Below, one piece after another: positions 1 through 7,816 of a DNA stretch of 50,203 nt (within the stretch, counting starts at the first letter, position 1; every line of letters begins with the position of its first letter). Source of the DNA: Candidatus Poribacteria bacterium (GTDB taxonomy: Bacteria; Poribacteria; WGA-4E; WGA-3G); assembly GCA_022828145.1 (NCBI GenBank), contig JAJEJA010000066.1, forward strand, positions 1-50,203, in the 5' to 3' direction. The position numbers and the translations under genes were made by a program. Under the pieces are notes generated by a model. The model worked only from the letters and a program-made list of their open reading frames with translations, was not told where the DNA came from and made no database searches.

Positions 1-432
1 AATGGCGTCCTGTTCCAGGTAAGAATTCCACACTACGATCATACAAAACCCTCGTTGGAAGTCATCCAACCCAATCAAATCGCCGAGGACATGCTTCCAC
101 AGCGGAGTGAACGTCTCGGACTAAGAACCGATACACTGCCAACACTCCGAAGTCCGTTAGAAGTAAAGACATTAGAAACAATCAGGATCCCCGGTACGTT
201 AGTAGGTATTTCTCTCAGATCCAAAACATTTGAGATTGAAACTTCTGATGAAAACTACTATGAAAAAGTCTTTTTTAAAGGAAAGATCACGGATGAAGCC
301 ATTGAGACTAAGACTGTAAAGAATGCGACAGTAAGCCAGCCCTATATTGCAGAAATACAAGGATTCGCTGAAATTGGTGAGACCAAAGATAAAACCAATA
401 CTAAGTTCCGTTTACTCAGTCTTAGTCAATAA
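1..432 (+). CDS. C-terminal part of unrecognised protein (5' end outside window)
   Basis: The frame is open from base 1 to a TAA at 430-432, so this is probably the 3' end of a gene that begins upstream; a TTG at 55 is the only in-window start candidate and has no Shine-Dalgarno. The visible 143 residues contain no motif I recognise. The C-terminal half alternates short hydrophobic and charged stretches and looks like a small beta-rich domain. It lies 24 bases before an hsdR remnant in the same orientation, so it could be a piece of a type I restriction-modification locus, but nothing in the residues shows that. Confidence 0.5.
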   Translation, partial: NGVLFQVRIPHYDHTKPSLEVIQPNQIAEDMLPQRSERLGLRTDTLPTLRSPLEVKTLETIRIPGTLVGISLRSKTFEIETSDENYYEKVFFKGKITDEAIETKTVKNATVSQPYIAEIQGFAEIGETKDKTNTKFRLLSLSQ

Positions 433-456
433 TCTAACCGCAAATTAGATACAACT

Positions 457-860
457 ATGTCTGAACGTTCTGCAGTCCAAGAACCACTCCTCAAATACGC
501 AAACGAAATAGGATGGACACGGGTGTCCCGATCAGAAGCCTTGCAAATGCGTGGGGGTGATGCAACAGCACTATATTTTGAGGATGTGCTGAAAGCGCAG
601 CTCCTGAAACTCAACAAGGAAGTCATAGACGAATCCAACTGCACAGATGTGACACGGAAACTCAGACAAACGGCATCACATCGTTGAAAGTTGCACAGAA
701 CAAAGACGATTTGGAAGACATATTAGCATCAGATTATCGCGGTTTGGTTGTGTCAATGATTCATAAGTTTGATAAGAGACCCGTGAACCTAAACACGCGT
801 GAACACGGGGTGGTGTTGGTAGACGAAGCACACTTGATTTGTCCTAAATCAAAAAAATAG
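457..860 (+). pseudogene. hsdR: hsdR remnant, type I restriction endonuclease R subunit
   Basis: Residues from the ATG at 457 (MSERSAVQEPLLKYANEIGW, then RGGDATALYFEDVLKAQLLKLN) match the extreme N-terminus of HsdR subunits. That frame stops at 685-687. From 684 a different frame reads VAQNKDDLEDILASDYRG, then VVSMIHKF, then GVVLVDEAH, which is the HsdR motor domain around the DEAH box (motif II), and it stops at 858-860. The endonuclease domain, the Walker A region and everything after DEAH are missing, so at least one internal deletion, a frameshift and a 3' truncation have occurred. A full HsdR is about 800-1100 residues. Non-functional; the relic marks an old restriction locus. Confidence 0.75.
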
Positions 861-904
861 GTGAGGAATCCATTTCAGCGGAGCATGTTGTTACCGATAA
901 CGTT

Positions 905-950
905 ATAATCCTGAAAATCCTATAATCCTATAAATCCTGGTTCAGACAAA
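905..950 (+). repeat. Dispersed repeat with tandem ATAATCCT units
   Basis: Short tandem variants of ATAATCCT/GAAAATCC end in CCTGGTTCAGACAA. The same sequence in the same orientation occurs at 49929-49964. It lies in non-coding DNA after the hsdR remnant, and no coding potential or hairpin is evident. The rest of 861-1110 shows nothing I can name. Confidence 0.6.
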
Positions 951-1110
951 AAAACTTCACATGACCCAAGAACACGTGGATTGAGAACAACATCGGTTAT
1001 TTATGCACGCCTCTCATTTATTTACTATGGACTATCCACTAATGGCAAAAACTTTACACACCCGTTTTCTATCTTTAGTGACAAAATATTGACACACCCA
1101 TCTGATTTCT

Positions 1111-1139
1111 TTTACAATTAACAGAAAATGTGATATAAT
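1111..1139 (+). promoter_or_regulatory. Sigma-70-type promoter for hisC operon
   Basis: TTTACA (1111-1116) and TATAAT (1134-1139) are separated by 17 bases, upstream of hisC. A transcript starting near 1146 would carry the two hairpin repeats at 1148-1212 in its leader. Confidence 0.6.
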
Positions 1140-1147
1140 AACATTAA

Positions 1148-1212
1148 TAGTAGTAGGCACACTCCGTGTGCCGTTGAATAGCGCATAGTAGTAGCCACAC
1201 TCCGTGTGCCGT
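1148..1212. repeat. Tandem pair of palindromic REP-like elements
   Basis: Two direct copies of a unit with AGTAGTAG followed by the palindrome GGCACACTCCGTGTGCC (1156-1172; second copy, with one arm mismatch, 1194-1210) lie between the hisC promoter and its start codon. Each can form a 6-bp stem with a 5-base CTCCG loop. A third, inverted member is at 42252-42279. Confidence 0.75.
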
Positions 1213-1262
1213 CCTAAACTTAACATTACGTTCATCTAACACAATCTCTTAAAAGGTAATTC

Positions 1263-2390
1263 GTGAACACATACCAGAAAAAACTCAAGCCGAATCCTGG
1301 CATTGAAACAATGGTCGCCTATCAAGGCGGCAAACCAATTGAAGAAGTTAAACGCGAACTCGGTATCTCTGATATAATCAAGTTAGCATCAAATGAGAAT
1401 CCTCTTGGACCTTCACCTTTAGCCCTGCAGGCTATTACAAAAAATTCTAAACACGTAAATTTTTATCCAGACGGTAACGCATACTATCTGAAAGCAGATT
1501 TAGCAAAGCATCTCGGTGTAAATGAAGATTATCTGATTCTAACAAACGGGTCAAATGAGGTACTTACCCTTGTCGGAGAAACATATCTTGGACCCGGTGA
1601 TGAGGTAATATATTCAGAAGGGGCATTTGTTGTTTACGAACATGTGGCTCAGGTTTCAGGAGCAACATCCGTGGTTGTCCCGATGCAAAACGATACACAC
1701 CATTTACCATCAATAGCAGCAGCAATTACGGATAAGACCAAAGTTATCTTTATAGCAAATCCGAACAATCCAACAGGTACAATGGTTACAGCAACTGATA
1801 CAGCACACTTTATGGCACAGGTGCCGGAAGATGTGTTAGTTGTCTTTGACGAAGCGTATTATGAATATGTCACACGATCAGACTATCCACAAACCCTACC
1901 TTATGTCATGGAGGAACGCAATTTTATTATTACCAGGACGTTCTCAAAAATATACGGACTTGCTGGGCTGCGAGTCGGATACGGTATAGCGAAACCCTCT
2001 CTAATTGCAACGATGAATCCTGTCCGTCAACCCTTTAACTGCAACTTGATCGGACAAGCAGCTGCACGCGCAGCACTACAGGATACAGATTATGTTGAGA
2101 AAAGTCGCGAACTAAACGCTGCAGGTAAAATGTATCTATACTCGGAATTTGATAGATTAGGTCTCCGTTATATCAAGACTGAAGGCAACTTTATCATGGT
2201 GTTTGTCAATCAATCTGGTGAAGATTTCGCGAATGCAATGATGAAAGAGGGAGTCATTGTTCGTCAAATGGGCAGCTACGGCTACAATAACGCTATACGG
2301 GTTACAATCGGCAAACAGGAAGATAACGAACGTTTCATTGAGGTACTCACGCAGCTGATAGGATCCAATTCACAACTGAAAACTAATTAG
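1263..2390 (+). CDS. hisC: Histidinol-phosphate aminotransferase HisC
   Basis: This cytoplasmic PLP-dependent fold-type I aminotransferase converts imidazole acetol phosphate to histidinol phosphate in histidine synthesis. Family landmarks are present: SNENPLGP (residues 43-50), NPNNPTG (167-172), DEAYYEY (196-202), and the PLP lysine K229 in TFSKIYGLAGLRVGY. The C-terminal arginine region reads NAIRVTIG. At 375 residues it is the normal length. The start is GTG at 1263, preceded by AAAGGT; no better ATG precedes the conserved N-terminus. It heads a forward operon, with 6 bases to ispG. HisC homologues can also act on aromatic amino acids, which sequence alone does not exclude. Confidence 0.93.
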   Translation: MNTYQKKLKPNPGIETMVAYQGGKPIEEVKRELGISDIIKLASNENPLGPSPLALQAITKNSKHVNFYPDGNAYYLKADLAKHLGVNEDYLILTNGSNEVLTLVGETYLGPGDEVIYSEGAFVVYEHVAQVSGATSVVVPMQNDTHHLPSIAAAITDKTKVIFIANPNNPTGTMVTATDTAHFMAQVPEDVLVVFDEAYYEYVTRSDYPQTLPYVMEERNFIITRTFSKIYGLAGLRVGYGIAKPSLIATMNPVRQPFNCNLIGQAAARAALQDTDYVEKSRELNAAGKMYLYSEFDRLGLRYIKTEGNFIMVFVNQSGEDFANAMMKEGVIVRQMGSYGYNNAIRVTIGKQEDNERFIEVLTQLIGSNSQLKTN

Positions 2391-2396
2391 AAAAAT

Positions 2397-3524
2397 ATGA
2401 AAGAACTAATTCAGATTGACAATAGAAAACGGACGCGAAAGATACAGGTAGGCACTGTTCCAATCGGTGGTGGTCATCCGATTTCAATTCAGACGATGAC
2501 GACTACATTAACACACGATGTTGATGCCACGCTATCGCAAGTAGAAAGGTGCGCCGATGCAGGTGCTGATATCGTCCGTGTCGCCGTACCAGAAGAAAAA
2601 GATGCAAAAGCACTCAACGCATTAGTAAAACGTTCACCCGTTCCGATTGTATCTGATATTCACTTTAACTATAAATTCGCGCTTGCTGCTGTAGACGCAG
2701 GTGTCGCAAAGGTGCGGATCAATCCGGGAAACATTGGTAACGAAAAGCGTATTGCAGAGGTATTATCTGCTGCAAAATCTGCGGATATTCCTATTCGTAT
2801 CGGAGTTAACGAAGGATCGCTTGAAAAAGATCTATTGGAGAAATACCCGTCCCCAACAGCAGCCGCATTAGTTGAGAGTGCCATGCGACATGTGAAAATC
2901 TGTGAAGATCACGATTTCACAGATATTGCCATCTCTGTCAAATCCAGCGACCCACTGCGGATGATAGAAGCAAACCGCATGCTATCCACGAAAGTTAACT
3001 ATCCATTGCATCTTGGCGTGACGGAAGCAGGAACACCCCGGCGCGCACATGTGAAGTCAACACTCGGTATCGGCACGCTCTTATTAGAAGGTATCGGGGA
3101 TACGATGCGTATCTCAATTACTGGTGATCCTGTTGAGGAGGTGTTGACAGCGAAAGAACTTCTACGTGCACTCGGCATGGCAGACAATATATTGGACGTT
3201 ATCTCATGTCCTTTCTGTGGACGCGGTGACCCGGAAGCGGGATATGAAGACATCGTTACCGTTGCAGAGGAACTTCTTGAGAAAAACGGTATCAATATGC
3301 CAATAGCGGTCATGGGATGTGAAGTCAACGGTCCTGGTGAAACACGTAATGCAAAACTTGGTATACATTTAGGTGGAAAAGAACTGGCTGTACTAAAAGT
3401 TAATGGAGAACGGGTTCGCACATTCCGGGGAAAAGATGAGGTGAATCCACAGTTCTTAGCGAATGTCCTATTAGAAGCAGCGCAAGAACTGCAAGCATCT
3501 GAGAAAACACAAAAAGGAGTATAA
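2397..3524 (+). CDS. ispG: 4-hydroxy-3-methylbut-2-enyl diphosphate synthase IspG (GcpE)
   Basis: IspG is the penultimate enzyme of the MEP isoprenoid pathway, reductively opening MEcPP to HMBPP with a [4Fe-4S] cluster. The cluster ligands are visible as C271 and C274 (ISCPFCGRG) and C308 (MGCEVNGPGE), with the conserved glutamate E315. The N-terminal TIM barrel opens with an IQTMTTTLTHD stretch and a GADIVRVAVP strand. The length of 375 residues fits the short two-domain bacterial form without the plant-type insert. It follows hisC by 6 bases and precedes a lipoprotein/FGE-like gene by 5 bases, so co-transcription is likely. The product feeds undecaprenol synthesis, a thematic link with uppP nearby. 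Confidence 0.96.
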   Translation: MKELIQIDNRKRTRKIQVGTVPIGGGHPISIQTMTTTLTHDVDATLSQVERCADAGADIVRVAVPEEKDAKALNALVKRSPVPIVSDIHFNYKFALAAVDAGVAKVRINPGNIGNEKRIAEVLSAAKSADIPIRIGVNEGSLEKDLLEKYPSPTAAALVESAMRHVKICEDHDFTDIAISVKSSDPLRMIEANRMLSTKVNYPLHLGVTEAGTPRRAHVKSTLGIGTLLLEGIGDTMRISITGDPVEEVLTAKELLRALGMADNILDVISCPFCGRGDPEAGYEDIVTVAEELLEKNGINMPIAVMGCEVNGPGETRNAKLGIHLGGKELAVLKVNGERVRTFRGKDEVNPQFLANVLLEAAQELQASEKTQKGV

Positions 3525-3529
3525 GAGAC

Positions 3530-4471
3530 ATGAAGATTGTATCTCTTCTCACATCAATATTCGTAATAGGTATACTGTTGATTATTACAACAGGTTTTGA
3601 AGATGACAAAACTCGGGTTGAAGAGGTTAAAAAGCCAGAAGCACCCGAAGGTATGGTCCTGATTCCTGCGGGTGAGTTTCTAATGGGAAGTAATAACTAC
3701 AAAAACGAGGAAAAACCTGTTCACAAAGTCTACGTGGACGCGTTCTATATGGACATCCACGAGGTGACCGTGGGTGAATATAATAAGTTTGTCGCTGCAA
3801 CAGGCTATCAACCCCTGCGTTCTGTGGTTGCTACCTATTCACCTACCGATAACCATCCTGCCGTCTGTCTAAGTTGGCATGATGCGATGGCGTATGCCAA
3901 ATGGGCTGGTAAACGACTACCCACAGAAGCTGAATGGGAAAAAGCCGCACGCGGTGGATTGGAAGGTAAGATGTATCCATGGGGGAACGATGTTCCAGAT
4001 GGTTCACAGTGTAATTTCTCTGATAGAAGCTCAGGAAAAAATAATGCAGACCTATTTGTAGATGATGGCTTTAGATGGAATGCACCTGTGGGAAGCTACC
4101 AACCGAATCCTTACGGTCTCCACGATATGGCAGGGAACGTATGGGAATGGTGTCTTGACGCACATGATCCTACATTCTACTCAAAATCACCGTACAAAAA
4201 CCCTGTCTTAGGTGCAACCGCCGTTGACTGGTTTGAGAATAATCTTATTTTACCGAGTAAAGAGGCTATGGCAAGCACAAACAACATTGAATGGATCATT
4301 GAAAACGCGGACACTATTAAGTCAAATCGTGTGTTACGTGGCGGTTCACGCGCATGTACTGCAATAGTCGTACGTGTATCCCTCCGAAACAGTGAAGTTG
4401 CAGAGACAAGGTATTACAACGATTTCGGTGTGCGCTGTGTGAAGGATGTTGAACCTAAGGTTGTGCCTTAG
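3530..4471 (+). CDS. Exported FGE-sulfatase (SUMF1) domain protein
   Basis: Residues 5-21 form a hydrophobic signal or anchor segment, followed by a FGE-sulfatase domain from about residue 41: MVLIPAGEFLMGS, RLPTEAEWEKAARGG (129-143), GLHDMAGNVWEW (196-207), RVLRGGS (267-273) and the terminal FGVRCV (299-304). In true formylglycine-generating enzymes two active-site cysteines follow the RGGS motif. Here the first is present (C276), but the position of the second (five residues on) is valine. It is therefore more likely a non-catalytic or divergent SUMF1-domain protein than a sulfatase activator; no sulfatase gene is in the window. ATG at 3530 follows AAAGGAG. Predicted periplasmic or membrane-anchored. 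Confidence 0.85.
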   Translation: MKIVSLLTSIFVIGILLIITTGFEDDKTRVEEVKKPEAPEGMVLIPAGEFLMGSNNYKNEEKPVHKVYVDAFYMDIHEVTVGEYNKFVAATGYQPLRSVVATYSPTDNHPAVCLSWHDAMAYAKWAGKRLPTEAEWEKAARGGLEGKMYPWGNDVPDGSQCNFSDRSSGKNNADLFVDDGFRWNAPVGSYQPNPYGLHDMAGNVWEWCLDAHDPTFYSKSPYKNPVLGATAVDWFENNLILPSKEAMASTNNIEWIIENADTIKSNRVLRGGSRACTAIVVRVSLRNSEVAETRYYNDFGVRCVKDVEPKVVP

Positions 4472-4508
4472 GTTATGAAAAACACTACTTTTTAACTAAA
4501 CAATACGA

Positions 4509-6029
4509 ATGCGATATTTACGAATTGCGACCCGATCCGTTCTTGGACAAACTGTTCTCATCGCGCTATTCTTCTTCATCTATCATATAATACTGAAACA
4601 GATCATGCGTGAAACTGGATTGGACCTTGGTGCAATCAACTATGCGCATCACTTCGTCCCACTCTATGCCTCTCCTGAATTCAGTGTTAGTCTCTGGTTG
4701 CTTCCAGCTCTAATTGTATGTATCGGATTCTTATTTATAAGCTACAAATTTCTACAACTTGGCTTACTACCCGACAACATCACCCCGCGCAGACTCATCA
4801 CAATTGCACTTGTATGTTTCATCGCTATAAACATTAGCGTCGCACTTATTGATGGATATCATGAAATACCAACAGATACGGATACAGAACAGATTCTAAA
4901 ACTCTTTGAACCCTATACCCGTTCAGGTCAAGAATACTATGCTGATGTACCATTTATTGATGAAATGGGTCTAAGCGTATTCCTAAGAGAATTCAGTAAT
5001 CCCGAATTCTTTGAAAACCTTTCTGGGCACACCCGAACACATCCACCAGGTGGCGTTATTTTCCTATGGTTTGTAAGTAAGATTTTCGGCTATAATCTCG
5101 TGTCTACATCGTTGCTATCAATACTTTTTACAGCACTCACGGTAATTCCATTCTACAAACTGGCAGAACGGCTTTACGATCAGAAAGTAGCACTGTACGC
5201 GCTGCTGCTGTTTCTCATCACCCCTAACTTCGTGATGTTCACAACGACATCAATGGATGGTCCCTTTAGCGTATTTCCGATCCTCAGTCTGTTTCTGTTC
5301 TACGAGGCGAGAGAAAGAGAAACGGATCCCACCATCCCGTTAGATCTATTCAGACCTTATAGCCTGCTAACCGGAATTAGTCTTGCACTTGGCATGTTCA
5401 TGACGTATTCCACTGTAGTAATAGGCGTTTTTTTATGCGTAATCCCTTTATTAGAACGGAAGCGTTTTATCCAATATCTGAAGATGTTGGCGTTTGCTGC
5501 GACAGGATTTATCGGATTCTATTTTATACTGTCTGTATTGACAGGCTTCCAACCGTTTGAGGCACTTTGGTTAGCCATAAAAAAGGATGAAAGTGGGATG
5601 GGAACAGGCTATGAAAGCATCAACCGCTATCTACATCTGAGTTTCGCAAATCTGTTTGCTTTCCTAATTGGTGTGGGAATTCCTATAACGACTGTATGGT
5701 TACGACAAATGGTTAAGTCTGTCAAGGCTTGGAAACAGAACTCAGTCTTGACAGAAAATGAAAACAGTGAGGAACGTACACCATGGATATTGTGTACTGA
5801 AAAATCCGATACATTCAACATCGGATTCCTGATGACACTTCTCTTTTTTACATTCTCAACGTTGTTTACAATGGAAGTAGAACGGATTTGGATCTTCATG
5901 GTACCGTTCTTTGTTATACCCGTAGCGAAATACCTTACAGAACGTCCGCGTTCGGACTTTTTCTGGGTTTCAGGAATGTTAGTTTTTCAGATGATTCTTA
6001 TGGAAGTACTACTAAATACATATTGGTAA
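4509..6029 (+). CDS. GT39/PMT-like integral membrane glycosyltransferase
   Basis: This 506-residue polytopic protein has roughly 10-12 hydrophobic segments. The first large loop contains acidic residues (YYADVPFIDEMG) followed by HTRTHPPGG, the His-Pro-Pro loop motif typical of dolichyl-phosphate-mannose/ArnT-like GT-C transferases (GT39/83). These enzymes transfer a sugar from a polyprenyl-phosphate carrier on the periplasmic side; the acceptor here is unknown. It begins 37 bases after the FGE-domain gene and ends 10 bases before the convergent uppP. No strong Shine-Dalgarno precedes the ATG at 4509. The polyprenyl link to ispG and uppP is suggestive only. Confidence 0.75.
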   Translation: MRYLRIATRSVLGQTVLIALFFFIYHIILKQIMRETGLDLGAINYAHHFVPLYASPEFSVSLWLLPALIVCIGFLFISYKFLQLGLLPDNITPRRLITIALVCFIAINISVALIDGYHEIPTDTDTEQILKLFEPYTRSGQEYYADVPFIDEMGLSVFLREFSNPEFFENLSGHTRTHPPGGVIFLWFVSKIFGYNLVSTSLLSILFTALTVIPFYKLAERLYDQKVALYALLLFLITPNFVMFTTTSMDGPFSVFPILSLFLFYEARERETDPTIPLDLFRPYSLLTGISLALGMFMTYSTVVIGVFLCVIPLLERKRFIQYLKMLAFAATGFIGFYFILSVLTGFQPFEALWLAIKKDESGMGTGYESINRYLHLSFANLFAFLIGVGIPITTVWLRQMVKSVKAWKQNSVLTENENSEERTPWILCTEKSDTFNIGFLMTLLFFTFSTLFTMEVERIWIFMVPFFVIPVAKYLTERPRSDFFWVSGMLVFQMILMEVLLNTYW

Positions 6030-6039
6030 ATTATACAGA

Positions 6040-6891
6040 TTAAAGGACAACCTCAATAAAGAGAGAAACAACCCCTAAAACGACACAGTAATATGTAAAT
6101 AGCGAAAATTGTCCACGGTTTAGCACAACCAAAAGTAAACGCAAAGCGATATATCCGACGACGAATGACGTAACCATACCTGCACCTAAAATATATAACG
6201 GCATTGAAGTGTCTACTATATCTGAAATCTTTAGCGCGACAGCACCCAGTATGGCGGGAATTGACAAAAGGAAGGAATACTCAGCAGCAAGTTTAGCAGG
6301 AATTCCCAATAAGAGTGCTATTGAAATAGTTGATCCGGATCGGGAGATACCGGGTGTAATTGCACATCCTTGCGCTATACCGATCAGAGGCGCATGCCAC
6401 ACCCTTACATTGCGGGTTGATGTTTCTCGGTTCTCAGCACTGCCAATCCAGATGAAAGTCCAGATTCTCGGCAGCTGAAGTATTATGCCTGTAAGTATTA
6501 ACATCACACTCACGAAAAGTACATCCTCAAAAAAGGATTCCAATTCTGTTTTAAACAGAACAGCAATAATACCTGTAGGAATTGAACCCAATAAGATCAG
6601 CAAGACGAATCTAAGTTCATTAGAGGAATTAAAGGTTGTAATGGGTTGACGATAAAGTTCAGTGTTTGCCAGTGTAGATATACACCCTACCGCTAATCTT
6701 GATATCGCTCCACGATACACGACAATGACCGCAGCTAATGTACCTACATGTAACATCACATCAAAAAAGACTAAAGGTTCTTTAAGACCAAGGAAGTGTT
6801 GTGCTAAGGCGAGGTGTCCTGAACTACTAACAGGCAGAAATTCGGTTAGTCCTTGTAAAATACCAAGGATTATTGCTTCAAGAAGTGTCAT
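6040..6891 (-). CDS. uppP: Undecaprenyl-diphosphatase UppP (BacA)
   Basis: This membrane phosphatase recycles undecaprenyl diphosphate to the monophosphate lipid carrier for peptidoglycan and other polymers; the family also confers bacitracin tolerance. It has the N-terminal signature ILQGLTEFLPVSSSGH (residues 11-26, with E17 and H26) and the second catalytic loop PGISRSG (179-185, R183). The length of 283 residues and 7-8 hydrophobic segments are normal. It is convergent with the GT39-like gene, 10 bases apart, with no evident terminator hairpin between them. No clear Shine-Dalgarno is seen upstream of the ATG. Confidence 0.95.
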   Translation of the reverse strand: MTLLEAIILGILQGLTEFLPVSSSGHLALAQHFLGLKEPLVFFDVMLHVGTLAAVIVVYRGAISRLAVGCISTLANTELYRQPITTFNSSNELRFVLLILLGSIPTGIIAVLFKTELESFFEDVLFVSVMLILTGIILQLPRIWTFIWIGSAENRETSTRNVRVWHAPLIGIAQGCAITPGISRSGSTISIALLLGIPAKLAAEYSFLLSIPAILGAVALKISDIVDTSMPLYILGAGMVTSFVVGYIALRLLLVVLNRGQFSLFTYYCVVLGVVSLFIEVVL

Positions 6892-6960
6892 AGATTATAT
6901 TATAACAATCAATACACATACCTGCAAGTATAAAATACATGCAAGTATAATTTAATTTCG

Positions 6961-6989
6961 TTGACAAAGTCTATCAATAGTTTTACAAT
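6961..6989 (+). promoter_or_regulatory. Sigma-70-type promoter before exported DUF1349-like gene
   Basis: TTGACA (6961-6966), a 17-base spacer and TACAAT (6984-6989). AGGAGG at 6997-7002 then serves the ATG at 7011. Just upstream, an 11-base direct repeat TGCAAGTATAA occurs at 6923-6933 and 6940-6950; it could be an operator, but this is a guess. Confidence 0.6.
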
Positions 6990-7010
6990 TATAGACAGGA
7001 GGATACAATT

Positions 7011-7802
7011 ATGAAAAACCGTACTTATTTGAGGCATGTATTTGGATATGCCGTTGTAATATTTTGCTGGCTAATTATGTTTACAGTTTCTGTTGTGTGG
7101 ACAGACGATGCCGTCGCACAGACTTCATTCGGGGACCCGTTTGATGGCAATGGATTACAGAATTCTAATTGGAAATGGCAAAACGAACCAGAAACTTGGG
7201 ACGTTGGAAAAACGAAGAAGGATTATCTATTCATAGATAGTCAAACAAACCGTAATATATGGACAAGTGATGCAAGTCACTTTCTGTATCAAGAAACCGA
7301 TACTGATATGTTTGATGTTGAAACCCGATTCTTCGCAAGATGGAACACGAACTCTGCTGTCAATGGACTGCTTGTCAAAAGTCCTGCCGACGATAATTGG
7401 GTAACTATCAAATTCTGGGCACGAGATGCAAACGCAAAAGCTCAGATCCAATATCAAAGCAAAGGTGCAGGTATGGGACCAGGTGATGTTCACTGGTTAG
7501 AAAAGTTTGGCGACTTTCAAGACGTTGATATAGCACTACGTCTCAAGAAAGAGGGCGATACATATACGGCATGGTACCAAACTGCAGATGATAATGATTG
7601 GGTGAGTATTGGTCAAGGTACTTTTGCACTAAACCCACCACTATGGCTGGGAATTTACGCAGGTGTAGCAGATCCTACTGGTACTCTTGAGGTAGAATAC
7701 GAATACTTCAGGGATAACATGAACCCCTTCCCAGTTGAACCGGGAGGTAAAGCAACTACTACATGGGGATCATTAAAGAAACAGTACCCGGCAAAATATT
7801 AA
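7011..7802 (+). CDS. Secreted DUF1349-like (concanavalin-A-like fold) protein
   Basis: An N-terminal signal peptide of about 37 residues ends at AVAQ. The mature part resembles the DUF1349 / beta-xylosidase C-terminal concanavalin-like domain: VNGLLVKSPADDNWVTIKF, then ALRLKKEGDTYTAWYQTADD and the strand WLGIYAG. Such domains usually bind or accompany carbohydrate-active proteins; no catalytic residues are recognisable. The C-terminus carries VEPGGKATTTWGSLKK, a short tail shared with the FG-GAP protein next door and the two LamG proteins at 33.8-35.6 kb. It is co-transcribed with the next gene, whose Shine-Dalgarno overlaps this stop codon. Confidence 0.75.
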   Translation: MKNRTYLRHVFGYAVVIFCWLIMFTVSVVWTDDAVAQTSFGDPFDGNGLQNSNWKWQNEPETWDVGKTKKDYLFIDSQTNRNIWTSDASHFLYQETDTDMFDVETRFFARWNTNSAVNGLLVKSPADDNWVTIKFWARDANAKAQIQYQSKGAGMGPGDVHWLEKFGDFQDVDIALRLKKEGDTYTAWYQTADDNDWVSIGQGTFALNPPLWLGIYAGVADPTGTLEVEYEYFRDNMNPFPVEPGGKATTTWGSLKKQYPAKY

Positions 7803-7816
7803 GGAGGAAATACAAG

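Noticed and set aside
1090..1095. TTGACA near 1090 as -35 for hisC
   Set aside because: It is about 38 bases from TATAAT at 1134; TTTACA at 1111 has the correct 17-base spacing.
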